Positions 1 through 5,699 of a stretch of DNA of 10,538 bases are shown here, one piece after another. This DNA comes from Armatimonadota bacterium. Lineage in GTDB: Bacteria > Armatimonadota > Zipacnadia > Zipacnadales > FEN-943. Both the position numbers and the translations under genes were made by a program. The first letter of the stretch is position 1. Every line of letters begins with the position of its first letter. The notes below the pieces were generated by a model. The model saw only the letters and a list, made by a program, of their open reading frames with translations, did not search any database and had not been told where the DNA came from. The stretch is taken from assembly GCA_026419655.1 (NCBI GenBank), contig JANZZA010000408.1, positions 1-10,538 of the forward strand, read 5' to 3'.

Positions 1-23
1 GGCGGAAGGAGGGAGTCATTCTG

Positions 24-1022
24 ATGATCCGCGTCGGCGTAGTCGGGATGGGGAACATCGGCAAACTTCATGCGGCAGCTTACCGCGACGACCCCTTGAG
101 CGAACTCGTGGCGGTTTGCGACGCAGTACCGGAAAAGGCAGAGGCGGCGGCGCAGGCTTTTGGTGTGCGGGGGTACACATCGCTCCAGGAAATGCTGGAC
201 TGCGAAGAGATAGACCTGGTGGGCGTTTGCACTGGCGGAGTGGAGAGCAGCTCCGACCATTACGAGCCGACCATGCAGGCCTTCGCGGCAGGCAAGATGG
301 TGCTTGGGGAAAAGCCTATCTGCAACGACCTTGTCCGGGCGAGAGAAATGGTGGCCGCCGCCCGCGAGAGAAACCTCCATTACGGCATAAACCTGAATCA
401 TCGCTTCAGCCCCCTATCCCTGCGCGCGAAACAGTGGTGTCAGGAGGGACGGCTGGGCGACCTGCTGTTCTGCAACATGGCCTTGTGGGTGACTAATCCG
501 CGTGACGACCCGTATTTTCACATCCGGGTTCTTCATCCGCACTCGATTGACGTGATGCGGTATTTCTGCGGCCCGGTCGGGCGCGTGCAGGCATTCTTTA
601 CCCGGGCGCCTGGGCGCCAGGGCTGGTCGGTGATATCGGTGAACATGGAGTTTGAAAGCGGCGCCGTGGGCCATTTGTGCGGGAGCTACGACATGCCCTT
701 TGCGCACGGCATTGAGCGCTGTGAAGTTGCCGGGACCAGGGGCCGCTTTGTCCTCGATAACGTAATCGAAGACCTCACTTTCTATCCGCACGGCAGCGAC
801 GAGCGTACACATGTCCACATGTCAATCTTCAGCCCAGTCACCCATTTCAACGACACCTTCAAGTTGCGCATCCACCGTTTCCTTGAGCAGGTCAGCCAGG
901 GAGCGAAGCCCGAAGAAATTGAAGGCTCCGGCGCGGAAGCCCTGGCCGCCCAGGAAGTCATTGAGGCTGCCATCCGGTCCCACGAAAATGGGGCCTGCGC
1001 GGTCACGGTTGAGAATGGCTAA
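24..1022 (+). CDS. Gfo/Idh/MocA family NAD(P)-dependent oxidoreductase
   Basis: This 332-residue protein is a cytoplasmic dehydrogenase of the Gfo/Idh/MocA family, which oxidises or reduces sugars, inositols and related polyols with NAD(P). The N-terminus carries the Rossmann glycine motif G8-M-G-N-I-G13. E96-K97-P98 is the family's EKP motif, whose lysine acts in catalysis, and H173-S-I-D176 fits the usual HxxD active-site pair in the C-terminal domain. The tail around residues 301-319 (SGAEALAAQEVIEAAIRS) is the normal family ending, so the gene is intact and of usual length. ATG 24 follows a strong AAGGAGGGAG ribosome site at 6-15. A TGA at 22-24 overlaps the ATG, so an upstream gene may end here, coupled to this one; too little is visible to confirm it. 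The substrate cannot be read from sequence. Confidence 0.93.
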   Translation: MIRVGVVGMGNIGKLHAAAYRDDPLSELVAVCDAVPEKAEAAAQAFGVRGYTSLQEMLDCEEIDLVGVCTGGVESSSDHYEPTMQAFAAGKMVLGEKPICNDLVRAREMVAAARERNLHYGINLNHRFSPLSLRAKQWCQEGRLGDLLFCNMALWVTNPRDDPYFHIRVLHPHSIDVMRYFCGPVGRVQAFFTRAPGRQGWSVISVNMEFESGAVGHLCGSYDMPFAHGIERCEVAGTRGRFVLDNVIEDLTFYPHGSDERTHVHMSIFSPVTHFNDTFKLRIHRFLEQVSQGAKPEEIEGSGAEALAAQEVIEAAIRSHENGACAVTVENG

Positions 1023-1093
1023 ACTTGGCGGGCGTGGTGCAAACACCGCGGAAAAGGTCGCCAGGCAGGTCCGGTAAACAACCCTTTTCAAAA
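1023..1093. other. Spacer after the first oxidoreductase gene, no gene seen
   Basis: These 71 bases separate the first oxidoreductase gene from the first repeat-like element. I see no clear terminator hairpin with a T tract and no gene. Short plus-strand frames starting here run straight through the repeats and lack a ribosome site. Confidence 0.5.
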
Positions 1094-1218
1094 AGAAGAC
1101 CGCTGCAAACAGCCCATTTGGCATCTGCCCGGTGCAGAAGGTGTTTTCTCTGCGGCCCAAAGGTTGTACTCGTTGGGGAAGTCAGCAAGCGCAAAGGGAG
1201 CTTTTGGAACAGTCAGAA
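1094..1218 (+). repeat. Degenerate ~125-bp inverted-terminus element, copy 1
   Basis: This is the weakest member of the repeat family. The left end AGAAGACCGCTGCAAAC (1094-1110) and the reverse complement of the right-end region (about 1200-1218) match at about 10 of 17 positions. The start of the core keeps GCAAA followed by TTGGC at the spacing seen in the copies at 1359-1480 and 3334-3455. It ends directly before the next copy. The call rests mainly on position and length. Confidence 0.4.
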
Positions 1219-1219
1219 A

Positions 1220-1344
1220 GGAGACTTTTGCAAAACCATCCTTTCACAACTGAGCCGCGCCCATGAAGCATAGCTTGCGGACGCAACCCACTGCCGCAAA
1301 CGGGCTGAGAGCTACGTGTCAATGCGGATTTCGCAGCAGTCTCC
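1220..1344 (+). repeat. 125-bp element with 18-bp terminal inverted repeats, copy 2
   Basis: The left terminus GGAGACTTTTGCAAAACC (1220-1237) and the reverse complement of the right terminus (1327-1344, GGAGACTGCTGCGAAATC) agree at 14 of 18 positions. The unit could therefore fold into one long hairpin or act as a small inverted-repeat element. No gene is inside. The core beginning GCA AAA CCA TCC TTT follows the family pattern on the plus strand. It lies one base after copy 1 and 14 bases before copy 3. Confidence 0.65.
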
Positions 1345-1358
1345 AAAGAGTCTCGAAA

Positions 1359-1480
1359 GTTACTGTTGCAAGAGTCGCTGCGCGGGTCCCCGGACGCGGT
1401 CGCAGGTAAAAGGCCGGGGTTTTAGCGTTGTACACTTTCATCACTATGGATAAGCCAACACCAGGTTTTGCAACTGTCTC
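1359..1480 (-). repeat. 122-bp family element in reverse orientation, copy 3
   Basis: The plus-strand right end GGTTTTGCAACTGTCTC (1464-1480) is a good family terminus. The left end (1359-1375) is degenerate, and the two termini pair at 11 of 17 positions. Read on the minus strand, the core at 1459-1436 matches 3078-3101 of copy 5 at 20 of 24 bases, and CTTTTACCTGCGA is shared exactly at the same internal distance. Length and internal alignment make this one of the surest members, and it shows that the family occurs in both orientations. Confidence 0.68.
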
Positions 1481-1580
1481 AAAAGGGTTTCTCACGCAAT
1501 AAGGTCTGAATGGGCGACGGTGACGCAGCAAGTGGAGCCGTCGGCCCACAAGCAAATCAGAGGGACGGAGCGCTGACGTC
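1481..1580. other. Leader of the second oxidoreductase gene
   Basis: These 100 bases hold no gene. A purine-rich AGGGACGGAG at 1561-1570 lies 10 bases before the ATG and is the likely ribosome site of the next gene. I see no convincing -35/-10 pair. Confidence 0.4.
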
Positions 1581-2636
1581 ATGAGCAACGGAAAAATCGG
1601 CATTGGTGTAATAAGCTTTGCCCACGGTCACGTGAACGCCTATTGCAGCGTATGGGGCGGCATGGAGGATGTGCGTCTGGTCAAGGCCTGGGACGACGAT
1701 GTGGCCCGCGGCCAGGCCCAGGCAGAGAGCTTTGGCGTACCCTTCACGGCCGACCTGGATGACCTGCTTTCTGACCCGGCTATTGACCTTGTGGTCATAG
1801 CCAGCGAGACATCCAAGCATGCCGACCATGCCGTTGCTGCCGCCCGGGCGGGCAAAGACATCCTTCTCCAGAAACCCATGGCGCTTTCCCTGGCCGACTG
1901 CGACCGCATTATCCAGGCCGTGGAGAGCCAAGGCGTATACTTTTCCATGGCCTACCAGATGCGCCATGACCCGGCCAATCAGAAAATCCGCCAGCTTGTC
2001 CAGGACGGCGCCCTGGGTCGTATCATCCTGCTGCGCCGGCGACACTGCATCTCGGTGCTCTTCAACAAGGACTTTCTCAACTCCTGGCACGTCAAGCCCG
2101 GGCTGAACATGGGCATGTTTATGGACGACGCTTCGCACGCAGCGGACTTCATCTACTGGGTTCTGGGCCGGCCAGCCACCTGCGTGGCCGAGATCGAGCC
2201 AGTTATTGTTGACCCGGCCATTACGCCCGACGACACCGGCGTCGCTATCTACAAATACGCCGACGGCAAACTGGCCGTGCTCACAAACAGTTCGATCACC
2301 TGGGCGGGCGAGAACACAACCGAGGTTTACGGCGACAGGGGTGTCCTCATCCAGAACCACGGCGACGGCGTTTCGACGAGCATCCCGCACCCGTGTCCCG
2401 TCCTGCTCAAGCTCTACCTCGCCGACCAGGCCGACAAGGGCTGGCAGGACCTGGGCCTTCCCGTGCCGGCCAGCCATGGGGAGCGGATAATGGCGGTAGC
2501 GCCGGACGCCATAGCCGACTATCGCGCTGGCACTCCGCGCTGCCCGGCGCGTGAGGGCAAGGTATCCATCGAGATGGTCCTGGCCGCCTATGCATCGGCC
2601 TGCCAGGGCCGCCGCATCGCCCTCGACGAGCTCTAG
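1581..2636 (+). CDS. Gfo/Idh/MocA family oxidoreductase with SFAHGH motif
   Basis: This 351-residue protein is a second Gfo/Idh/MocA-type NAD(P)-dependent oxidoreductase, expected in the cytoplasm and acting on an unknown sugar or polyol. The N-terminal strand reads GIGVISFAHGHVNAY (residues 7-21): the usual GxGxxG is replaced by SFAHGH, seen in a divergent branch of the family. The lysine motif is Q97-K98-P99, equivalent to EKP. H186-A-A-D189 fits the HxxD active-site pair. The C-terminal GKVSIEMVLAAYASACQGR is a normal family ending, so the gene appears intact. ATG 1581 has a moderate ribosome site at 1561-1570. It resembles the first oxidoreductase only in fold-defining motifs, so they are not a recent duplication. 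A 405-aa frame on the opposite strand is its shadow. Confidence 0.92.
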   Translation: MSNGKIGIGVISFAHGHVNAYCSVWGGMEDVRLVKAWDDDVARGQAQAESFGVPFTADLDDLLSDPAIDLVVIASETSKHADHAVAAARAGKDILLQKPMALSLADCDRIIQAVESQGVYFSMAYQMRHDPANQKIRQLVQDGALGRIILLRRRHCISVLFNKDFLNSWHVKPGLNMGMFMDDASHAADFIYWVLGRPATCVAEIEPVIVDPAITPDDTGVAIYKYADGKLAVLTNSSITWAGENTTEVYGDRGVLIQNHGDGVSTSIPHPCPVLLKLYLADQADKGWQDLGLPVPASHGERIMAVAPDAIADYRAGTPRCPAREGKVSIEMVLAAYASACQGRRIALDEL

Positions 2637-2659
2637 AGGAGCCGGTGAAAGGTGGGAAA

Positions 2660-2709
2660 CGTCATGCGGGCAGCACCATAAGGCGAATGTTGAAATGCCC
2701 GCCGCGACG
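2660..2709 (+). terminator. Candidate hairpin downstream of the second oxidoreductase gene
   Basis: CGTC at 2660-2663 and GCGGGCA at 2666-2672 pair with TGCCCGC at 2696-2702 and GACG at 2706-2709. The result is an imperfect 11-bp stem with a loop of about 23 bases, starting 24 bases after the stop codon. No T tract follows, so it is not a classical intrinsic terminator. It could be an mRNA-end-stabilising hairpin or a degenerate repeat end. Confidence 0.3.
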
Positions 2710-2833
2710 TAGCTGGCAGTCCGTCTAGTGCACGAGTTTCCGCCCACCCGGAATACTGCAAGGGCACGGCTCACTCATGACACTCATGAAACGATGGTTT
2801 CGCCACGGTCACCTGGAGCAGGACTTTCTGCAA
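2710..2833. other. Spacer with a tandem 9-bp duplication
   Basis: There is no gene here. CACTCATGA occurs twice in tandem at 2772-2789. Near 2799-2816 a CGCCACGGTCACCTGG stretch resembles the right terminus of the element at 5367-5493, so a further decayed copy may end here; its other end could not be found. Confidence 0.35.
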
Positions 2834-2956
2834 AGGTGATTGCTGCAAAAGTTCGTGTAGGCCTCTCTGAGGTGCACAAAGCGTACGGGGCTGTGCAATG
2901 GACTTTTTACTTGTGGTGGCTCAGGCACCTTTTTCGGCGCCATCGAAAGAGCATCT
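2834..2956 (+). repeat. ~123-bp family element, copy 4
   Basis: The left terminus GTGATTGCTGCAAAAG (2836-2851) is identical over 16 bases to that of the copy at 5367-5493. Further blocks (GTAGGCC, GAGGTGC, CAAAGC, GGCTGTGC) follow in the same order in both. The core also shares the translated pattern A-K-x-x-V-G-L-S-x-V-x-K and a terminal F-Y-L with copies 3 and 5. The right end near 2943-2956 is badly decayed and was placed mostly by length. Confidence 0.6.
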
Positions 2957-3055
2957 AAAGAGAGCATCCAAAGGAAGTTTTCCTCTAACAGTTCACGCCA
3001 AAACCGTTGCAGGGGGTTCTGGCGCGCCCAGGGCTGGCCTGAAACGGAAGTTTGA
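2957..3055. other. Spacer between element copies 4 and 5
   Basis: No gene is seen. ACCGTTGCAGG near 3003 resembles a family terminus but has no partner at the expected distance. Confidence 0.3.
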
Positions 3056-3179
3056 GGGGACTCTTGCAAAAGCTGGAGTCGGCTTATCTAGAGTGAAGAA
3101 AAAGCACAGCGCTGTGCGGCCGAGCTTTTACCTGCGATTGGTTCTGGTGACCGGGCAAGTGACTTCTGCAATAGTCCCC
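3056..3179 (+). repeat. 124-bp element with 17-bp terminal inverted repeats, copy 5
   Basis: The left terminus GGGGACTCTTGCAAAAG (3056-3072) and the reverse complement of CTTCTGCAATAGTCCCC (3163-3179) agree at 15 of 17 positions, the cleanest ends in the window. The core matches copy 3 at 20 of 24 bases (3078-3101) plus an exact CTTTTACCTGCGA. No transposase or other gene is inside. It is best described as a MITE-like or hairpin-forming intergenic repeat. Confidence 0.72.
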
Positions 3180-3194
3180 CGGGGGAACTCGGTG

Positions 3195-3277
3195 CTCCCC
3201 GGCTGCAGGGGAGTATTTTCACATCGTCGAGAACAGAGGCCAACCGCGTCGAGTCTCCCCGGCTGCAGGGGAGTATT
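3195..3277. repeat. Two identical 23-bp palindromic repeats, 60-bp period
   Basis: CTCCCCGGCTGCAGGGGAG followed by TATT occurs at 3195-3217 and again, without mismatch, at 3255-3277. Each copy can form a CTCCCC/GGGGAG stem. The 37-base interval between them is unrelated sequence. The first 12 bases recur at 3598-3609. The period and stem recall type I-E CRISPR repeats, but there are only two full copies, no cas gene is visible and the flanking bases differ, so I annotate a repeat pair and not a CRISPR array. Confidence 0.6.
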
Positions 3278-3333
3278 CGGTTTACTCAGGATTTTGTCTC
3301 GGGCAGGAAAGAGTAAGGGCAGGCAATCACCCT

Positions 3334-3455
3334 GGTGGTCTGGCCCAAAACCCAGTGTTGGCTTATACAGGGCCACAAAAGTCTGGAAACTCTTGTGCCC
3401 CCTTTTGCCTTGGAGCGCACCCCGAGGCGCTGCAGAAACTTTTGGAAGGGGCTCC
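3334..3455 (+). repeat. ~122-bp degenerate family element, copy 6
   Basis: The core contains GTTGGCTTAT (3357-3366), identical to copy 3, and CTTTTGCCT at the place where copies 3 and 5 have CTTTTACCT. In the family frame it reads P-K-P-S-V-G-L-Y-R-A-T-K-V-W. The termini (from about 3334 and to about 3455) are eroded and would pair poorly, so the limits are approximate. It directly abuts copy 7. Confidence 0.5.
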
Positions 3456-3458
3456 TAA

Positions 3459-3582
3459 GGTGATTGTTGCAAACCCCTCCTGCAGCCGACGCTTGCCGCT
3501 CCTGCAGTTCAACTTTGGTGCCTAGTCCTGTGCCGCTGCTGCAGTGGTACTCAGACATATGGAGCGTTTTGCAACGGTCTCC
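3459..3582 (-). repeat. 124-bp element with inverted termini, copy 7
   Basis: GGTGATTGTTGCAAACCC (3459-3476) and the reverse complement of CGTTTTGCAACGGTCTCC (3565-3582) agree at 13 of 18 positions. The match extends outward by CTAA (3455-3458) against TTAG (3583-3586), giving 17 of 22. On the minus strand the core reads A-K-R-S-I-C-L-S, close to the family pattern, so I orient it as reverse. Its length equals that of copy 5. Confidence 0.6.
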
Positions 3583-3618
3583 TTAGAAAACCGAGTACTC
3601 CCCGGCTGCTGGAAATGC

Positions 3619-3648
3619 TTGACCTGAAGGCGGGCCAGCGGTTAAGCT
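3619..3648 (+). promoter_or_regulatory. Weak candidate promoter for rpsR
   Basis: TTGACC at 3619-3624 is a good -35-like hexamer. An 18-base spacer leads to TAAGCT at 3643-3648, a poor -10. It lies about 85 bases before the bS18 ATG, between the last repeat copy and the gene, where a promoter would be expected. The -10 match is too weak for certainty. Confidence 0.28.
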
Positions 3649-3731
3649 TAGGGCCGCAAAAGGATTCGAGCCGGGCCGTCCGAGAAATAGGCGGGCGGCC
3701 CCGCTCTCGTACAGGAGGTACGAGTGCGACC

Positions 3732-3959
3732 ATGGCCGAAGTGAAGCGTAAGAAACGCAAAAAGCACTGCATCTTCTGCGTGGACCCGTCGCGGGTCGCA
3801 GACTACAAGAACATAGACCTGTTGCGGGAATTCATGGACGAGCGCGGGCGCATCCGCAAGGGTCGCCAGGTAGGGTCTTGCCGCAAGCACCACAGCCGCG
3901 TCGCTCAGGCAATCAAGCGGGCCAGGGAAATGGCTCTGCTGCCTTACGAAATCCGGTGA
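3732..3959 (+). CDS. rpsR: 30S ribosomal protein bS18, zinc-ribbon form
   Basis: This 75-residue protein is ribosomal protein bS18, which binds 16S rRNA on the platform of the small subunit beside bS6. After a basic N-terminus come C13-I-F-C16, then D24-Y-K-N-I-D-L-L-R, and finally the conserved A60-I-K-R-A-R-E-M-A-L-L-P-Y72 block. C50-R-K-H53 completes four possible zinc ligands with C13 and C16, so this is the C+ form; many bS18 proteins lack the set. ATG 3732 is chosen because AGGAGGT lies at 3713-3719. An earlier in-frame ATG at 3615 would add 39 residues alien to the family. bS18 is normally encoded with rpsF and ssb, but neither is here, so the gene is isolated and may be a second or relocated copy. 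Confidence 0.95.
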   Translation: MAEVKRKKRKKHCIFCVDPSRVADYKNIDLLREFMDERGRIRKGRQVGSCRKHHSRVAQAIKRAREMALLPYEIR

Positions 3960-4115
3960 CGGCCCGGCCGGTCTGCTATACGTGCCGCTACGAGAAATGA
4001 GAAGGGGCGAGCGCGGTCACACCGGTACGCACCCTGTCCGCTCGAGCGCCACGCGAGACCACCCCAATGTCTTTGGCTGGCCGACGTGCTGCTGCTTCAT
4101 CTGGGGGGAATGGCC
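3960..4115. other. rpsR to URO-D gene spacer
   Basis: These 156 bases hold no gene and no clear terminator. GGGGGGA at 4103-4109 is the likely ribosome site for ATG 4116. A frame covering 3982-4182 has no family features and overlaps the next gene in another frame. Confidence 0.4.
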
Positions 4116-5153
4116 ATGCTCACGCCGCGCGAGAACTGGTTTCGGTGCGTTGAGTTTCGCGGGCCGGAATGGATCCCCGTAGATGTGGCCATCGCGACGG
4201 CGACGTGGATGAAATATGGGGCGGCTCTCCATGAGATAGCCAGCAGACACCCGCGACTCGTACCCGTCAGCGACAGATACTTTCCGCCGGATGCCGCGAG
4301 TATGGCCGGCAGGTACTCAGGCGGCGAGAGCGTGGATGAATGGGGCTGCGTGTGGCGCAACGTGCATCCCGGCCTGGAAGGAATCGTTGTGGGCCACCCG
4401 CTGGCCGACTGGGCAGCGTGGAAGAATTACCGGCTGCCGGACCCCTTTGCACCGGAGACGGGCTGGCCCCAGGACTGGGAAGCCGCGAAGGAGCAAGTAC
4501 GCAAGACGAAAGAGGCCGGCAATGTGGCCTGGGGCAGCGCCGACCGCTTTTTCGAGCGGCTGCACTTCCTGCGTGGCTTTGAGAATCTGATGATTGACTT
4601 CATTGAGGGCCCGCCGCAGCTTGGCGAGCTTATCGAGGCTCTTGAGGCATACCTGCAGGCCCGCGTGGATAAGTGGATTGAGGCCGGCGTGGACGCAATT
4701 TCCTTTGGCGACGACCTGGGCCTGCAGGACCGACCCATGGTCTCAGTGCAGACTTTTCGGCGGTGGCTGCGCCCCAGCTATGAACGCCTGTGGCGCCGGT
4801 GCCGCGAAGCGGGCGTCCATGTCGCCATGCACTCTGACGGGTACACCTTGCCGTTGCTGCCCGAGTTCATGGAAATGGGCTGCAGCATCGTCAACCCTCA
4901 GGATTTGGTCAATGGGCTGGAAAACATTGCTGCTGTTTGCAAGGGAAGGGTCTGTATTCACCTGGACATTGACCGCCAGAGCATTTTGCCCTTCGGGACG
5001 CCCGAGCAGGTGAGGGAGCACATCCGACGGTGCGTCGGCGTACTGGGCGCACCCGAGGGCGGCCTGATGATGGTCATGGGCATCTACCCCGACGTGCCCC
5101 TGGAAAATATCGAGGCCGTACTCACTGCCTTCGAGGATTTCTGCCTATCCTGA
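4116..5153 (+). CDS. Uroporphyrinogen decarboxylase (URO-D) superfamily protein
   Basis: The 345-residue product has the URO-D/MtaA TIM-barrel pattern. Visible landmarks are D74-E-W-G77, G198-D-D-L-G-L near residue 200, and H239-S-D-G-Y followed by L-P-L-L-P-E-F and I258-V-N-P-Q. The last is typical of the large URO-D-like group distinct from true HemE. Members include cobalamin- or corrinoid-dependent methyltransferases such as MtaA and CmuA, and many uncharacterised proteins that sit beside sugar-oxidoreductase genes in heterotrophs. With no haem genes nearby, a HemE role is unlikely; methyl transfer or another role on an unknown substrate is more plausible. I chose ATG 4116 because GGGGGGA lies seven bases upstream; GTG 4086 and ATG 4110 are alternatives in the same frame. 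The gene is intact and converges on the aminotransferase gene. Confidence 0.88.
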   Translation: MLTPRENWFRCVEFRGPEWIPVDVAIATATWMKYGAALHEIASRHPRLVPVSDRYFPPDAASMAGRYSGGESVDEWGCVWRNVHPGLEGIVVGHPLADWAAWKNYRLPDPFAPETGWPQDWEAAKEQVRKTKEAGNVAWGSADRFFERLHFLRGFENLMIDFIEGPPQLGELIEALEAYLQARVDKWIEAGVDAISFGDDLGLQDRPMVSVQTFRRWLRPSYERLWRRCREAGVHVAMHSDGYTLPLLPEFMEMGCSIVNPQDLVNGLENIAAVCKGRVCIHLDIDRQSILPFGTPEQVREHIRRCVGVLGAPEGGLMMVMGIYPDVPLENIEAVLTAFEDFCLS

Positions 5154-5366
5154 GTCAGACGCACTTCTTCAGGCGAGGCCTGACTTCCCACCAGCTTTTC
5201 GCGGGGCGTTCGAGCAGCCCATTAAGACCCCAGTGTCGCGACGACGAAGAAAAGCTGTATGGTTTTCCGCACGCCGCTTCGGCGTCTCGCCCCCAGTGCC
5301 GGAGCGGTGAAAACACGACGAGACAATTTGGTAGGACACGGGGGCTCCGTGACAGCTTTCTCTGCC
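5154..5366. other. Left part of the convergent intergenic region
   Basis: The only structure I see is a short perfect hairpin, ACGCCG-CTT-CGGCGT, at 5271-5285. It lies about 120 bases after the URO-D-like gene and lacks a T tract. Frames in this stretch have no ribosome site and no family resemblance. Confidence 0.35.
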
Positions 5367-5493
5367 GTGATTGCTGCAAAAGCTCGCGTAGGCCGAGTGC
5401 GAGGTGCGCAAAGCCTGCAGGGCTGTGCGCTCGACCTTTTAGTTACTTGCGGTCTCTTCTTGCAGTCGCTGAGGCGGCCTTTGCAACAATCAC
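5367..5493 (+). repeat. 127-bp element with terminal inverted repeats, copy 8
   Basis: GTGATTGCTGCAAAAG (5367-5382) and the reverse complement of the right end (5478-5493, GTGATTGTTGCAAAGG) agree at 14 of 16 positions. The core aligns in order with copy 4 (GTAGGCC, GAGGTGC, CAAAGC, GGCTGTGC). One extra base after GTAGGCC breaks the reading frame common to other copies. It lies between the two convergent gene blocks. Confidence 0.68.
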
Positions 5494-5699
5494 CTGGCGA
5501 AAACTATTCGACAGGGTCTCCCCAGGTCTCCTTCGCAAGCTTTTACTGCGCCTTCCCCGCTCCGCTTCCCCCGCTGCGGGTGGGCCAGCCGTGGCGGGAG
5601 GCCCCTCTTCGCTCGGCAACGAGGCCGCCGGCCCGGTGTGACAGCCTCACTCCTTCAAGTCCACCGCAGGCCGGTAAGGCGCAGGCTCTCGCCGTCACG
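5494..5699. other. Right part of the convergent intergenic region
   Basis: No gene is seen. GCTTTTACTGCG at about 5539 resembles the GCTTTTACCTGCG core of the element family, so a further decayed copy is possible. The rest is GC-rich without a clear terminator for the aminotransferase gene. Confidence 0.35.

Noticed and set aside
1557..2774. 405-aa frame on the minus strand
   Set aside because: It is the antisense shadow of the 1581-2636 oxidoreductase, which has clear family motifs; the minus-strand product has none.
3195..3277. CRISPR array call
   Set aside because: Only two full repeats and one interval, no cas genes in view and unequal flanks; kept as a repeat pair and a finding.
2898..3458. 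186-aa plus-strand frame through the repeat region
   Set aside because: It has no ribosome site, runs through several element copies and the 23-bp repeats, and resembles no protein family. The shared residues in it are explained by the repeats.
3615..3731. Earlier ATG giving bS18 an extra 39 N-terminal residues
   Set aside because: The added residues do not fit bS18, whose usual length is matched from ATG 3732, and AGGAGGT at 3713-3719 serves the later start.
4086..4115. Upstream GTG start of the URO-D-like gene
   Set aside because: There is no ribosome site before it, while GGGGGGA at 4103-4109 suits ATG 4116.
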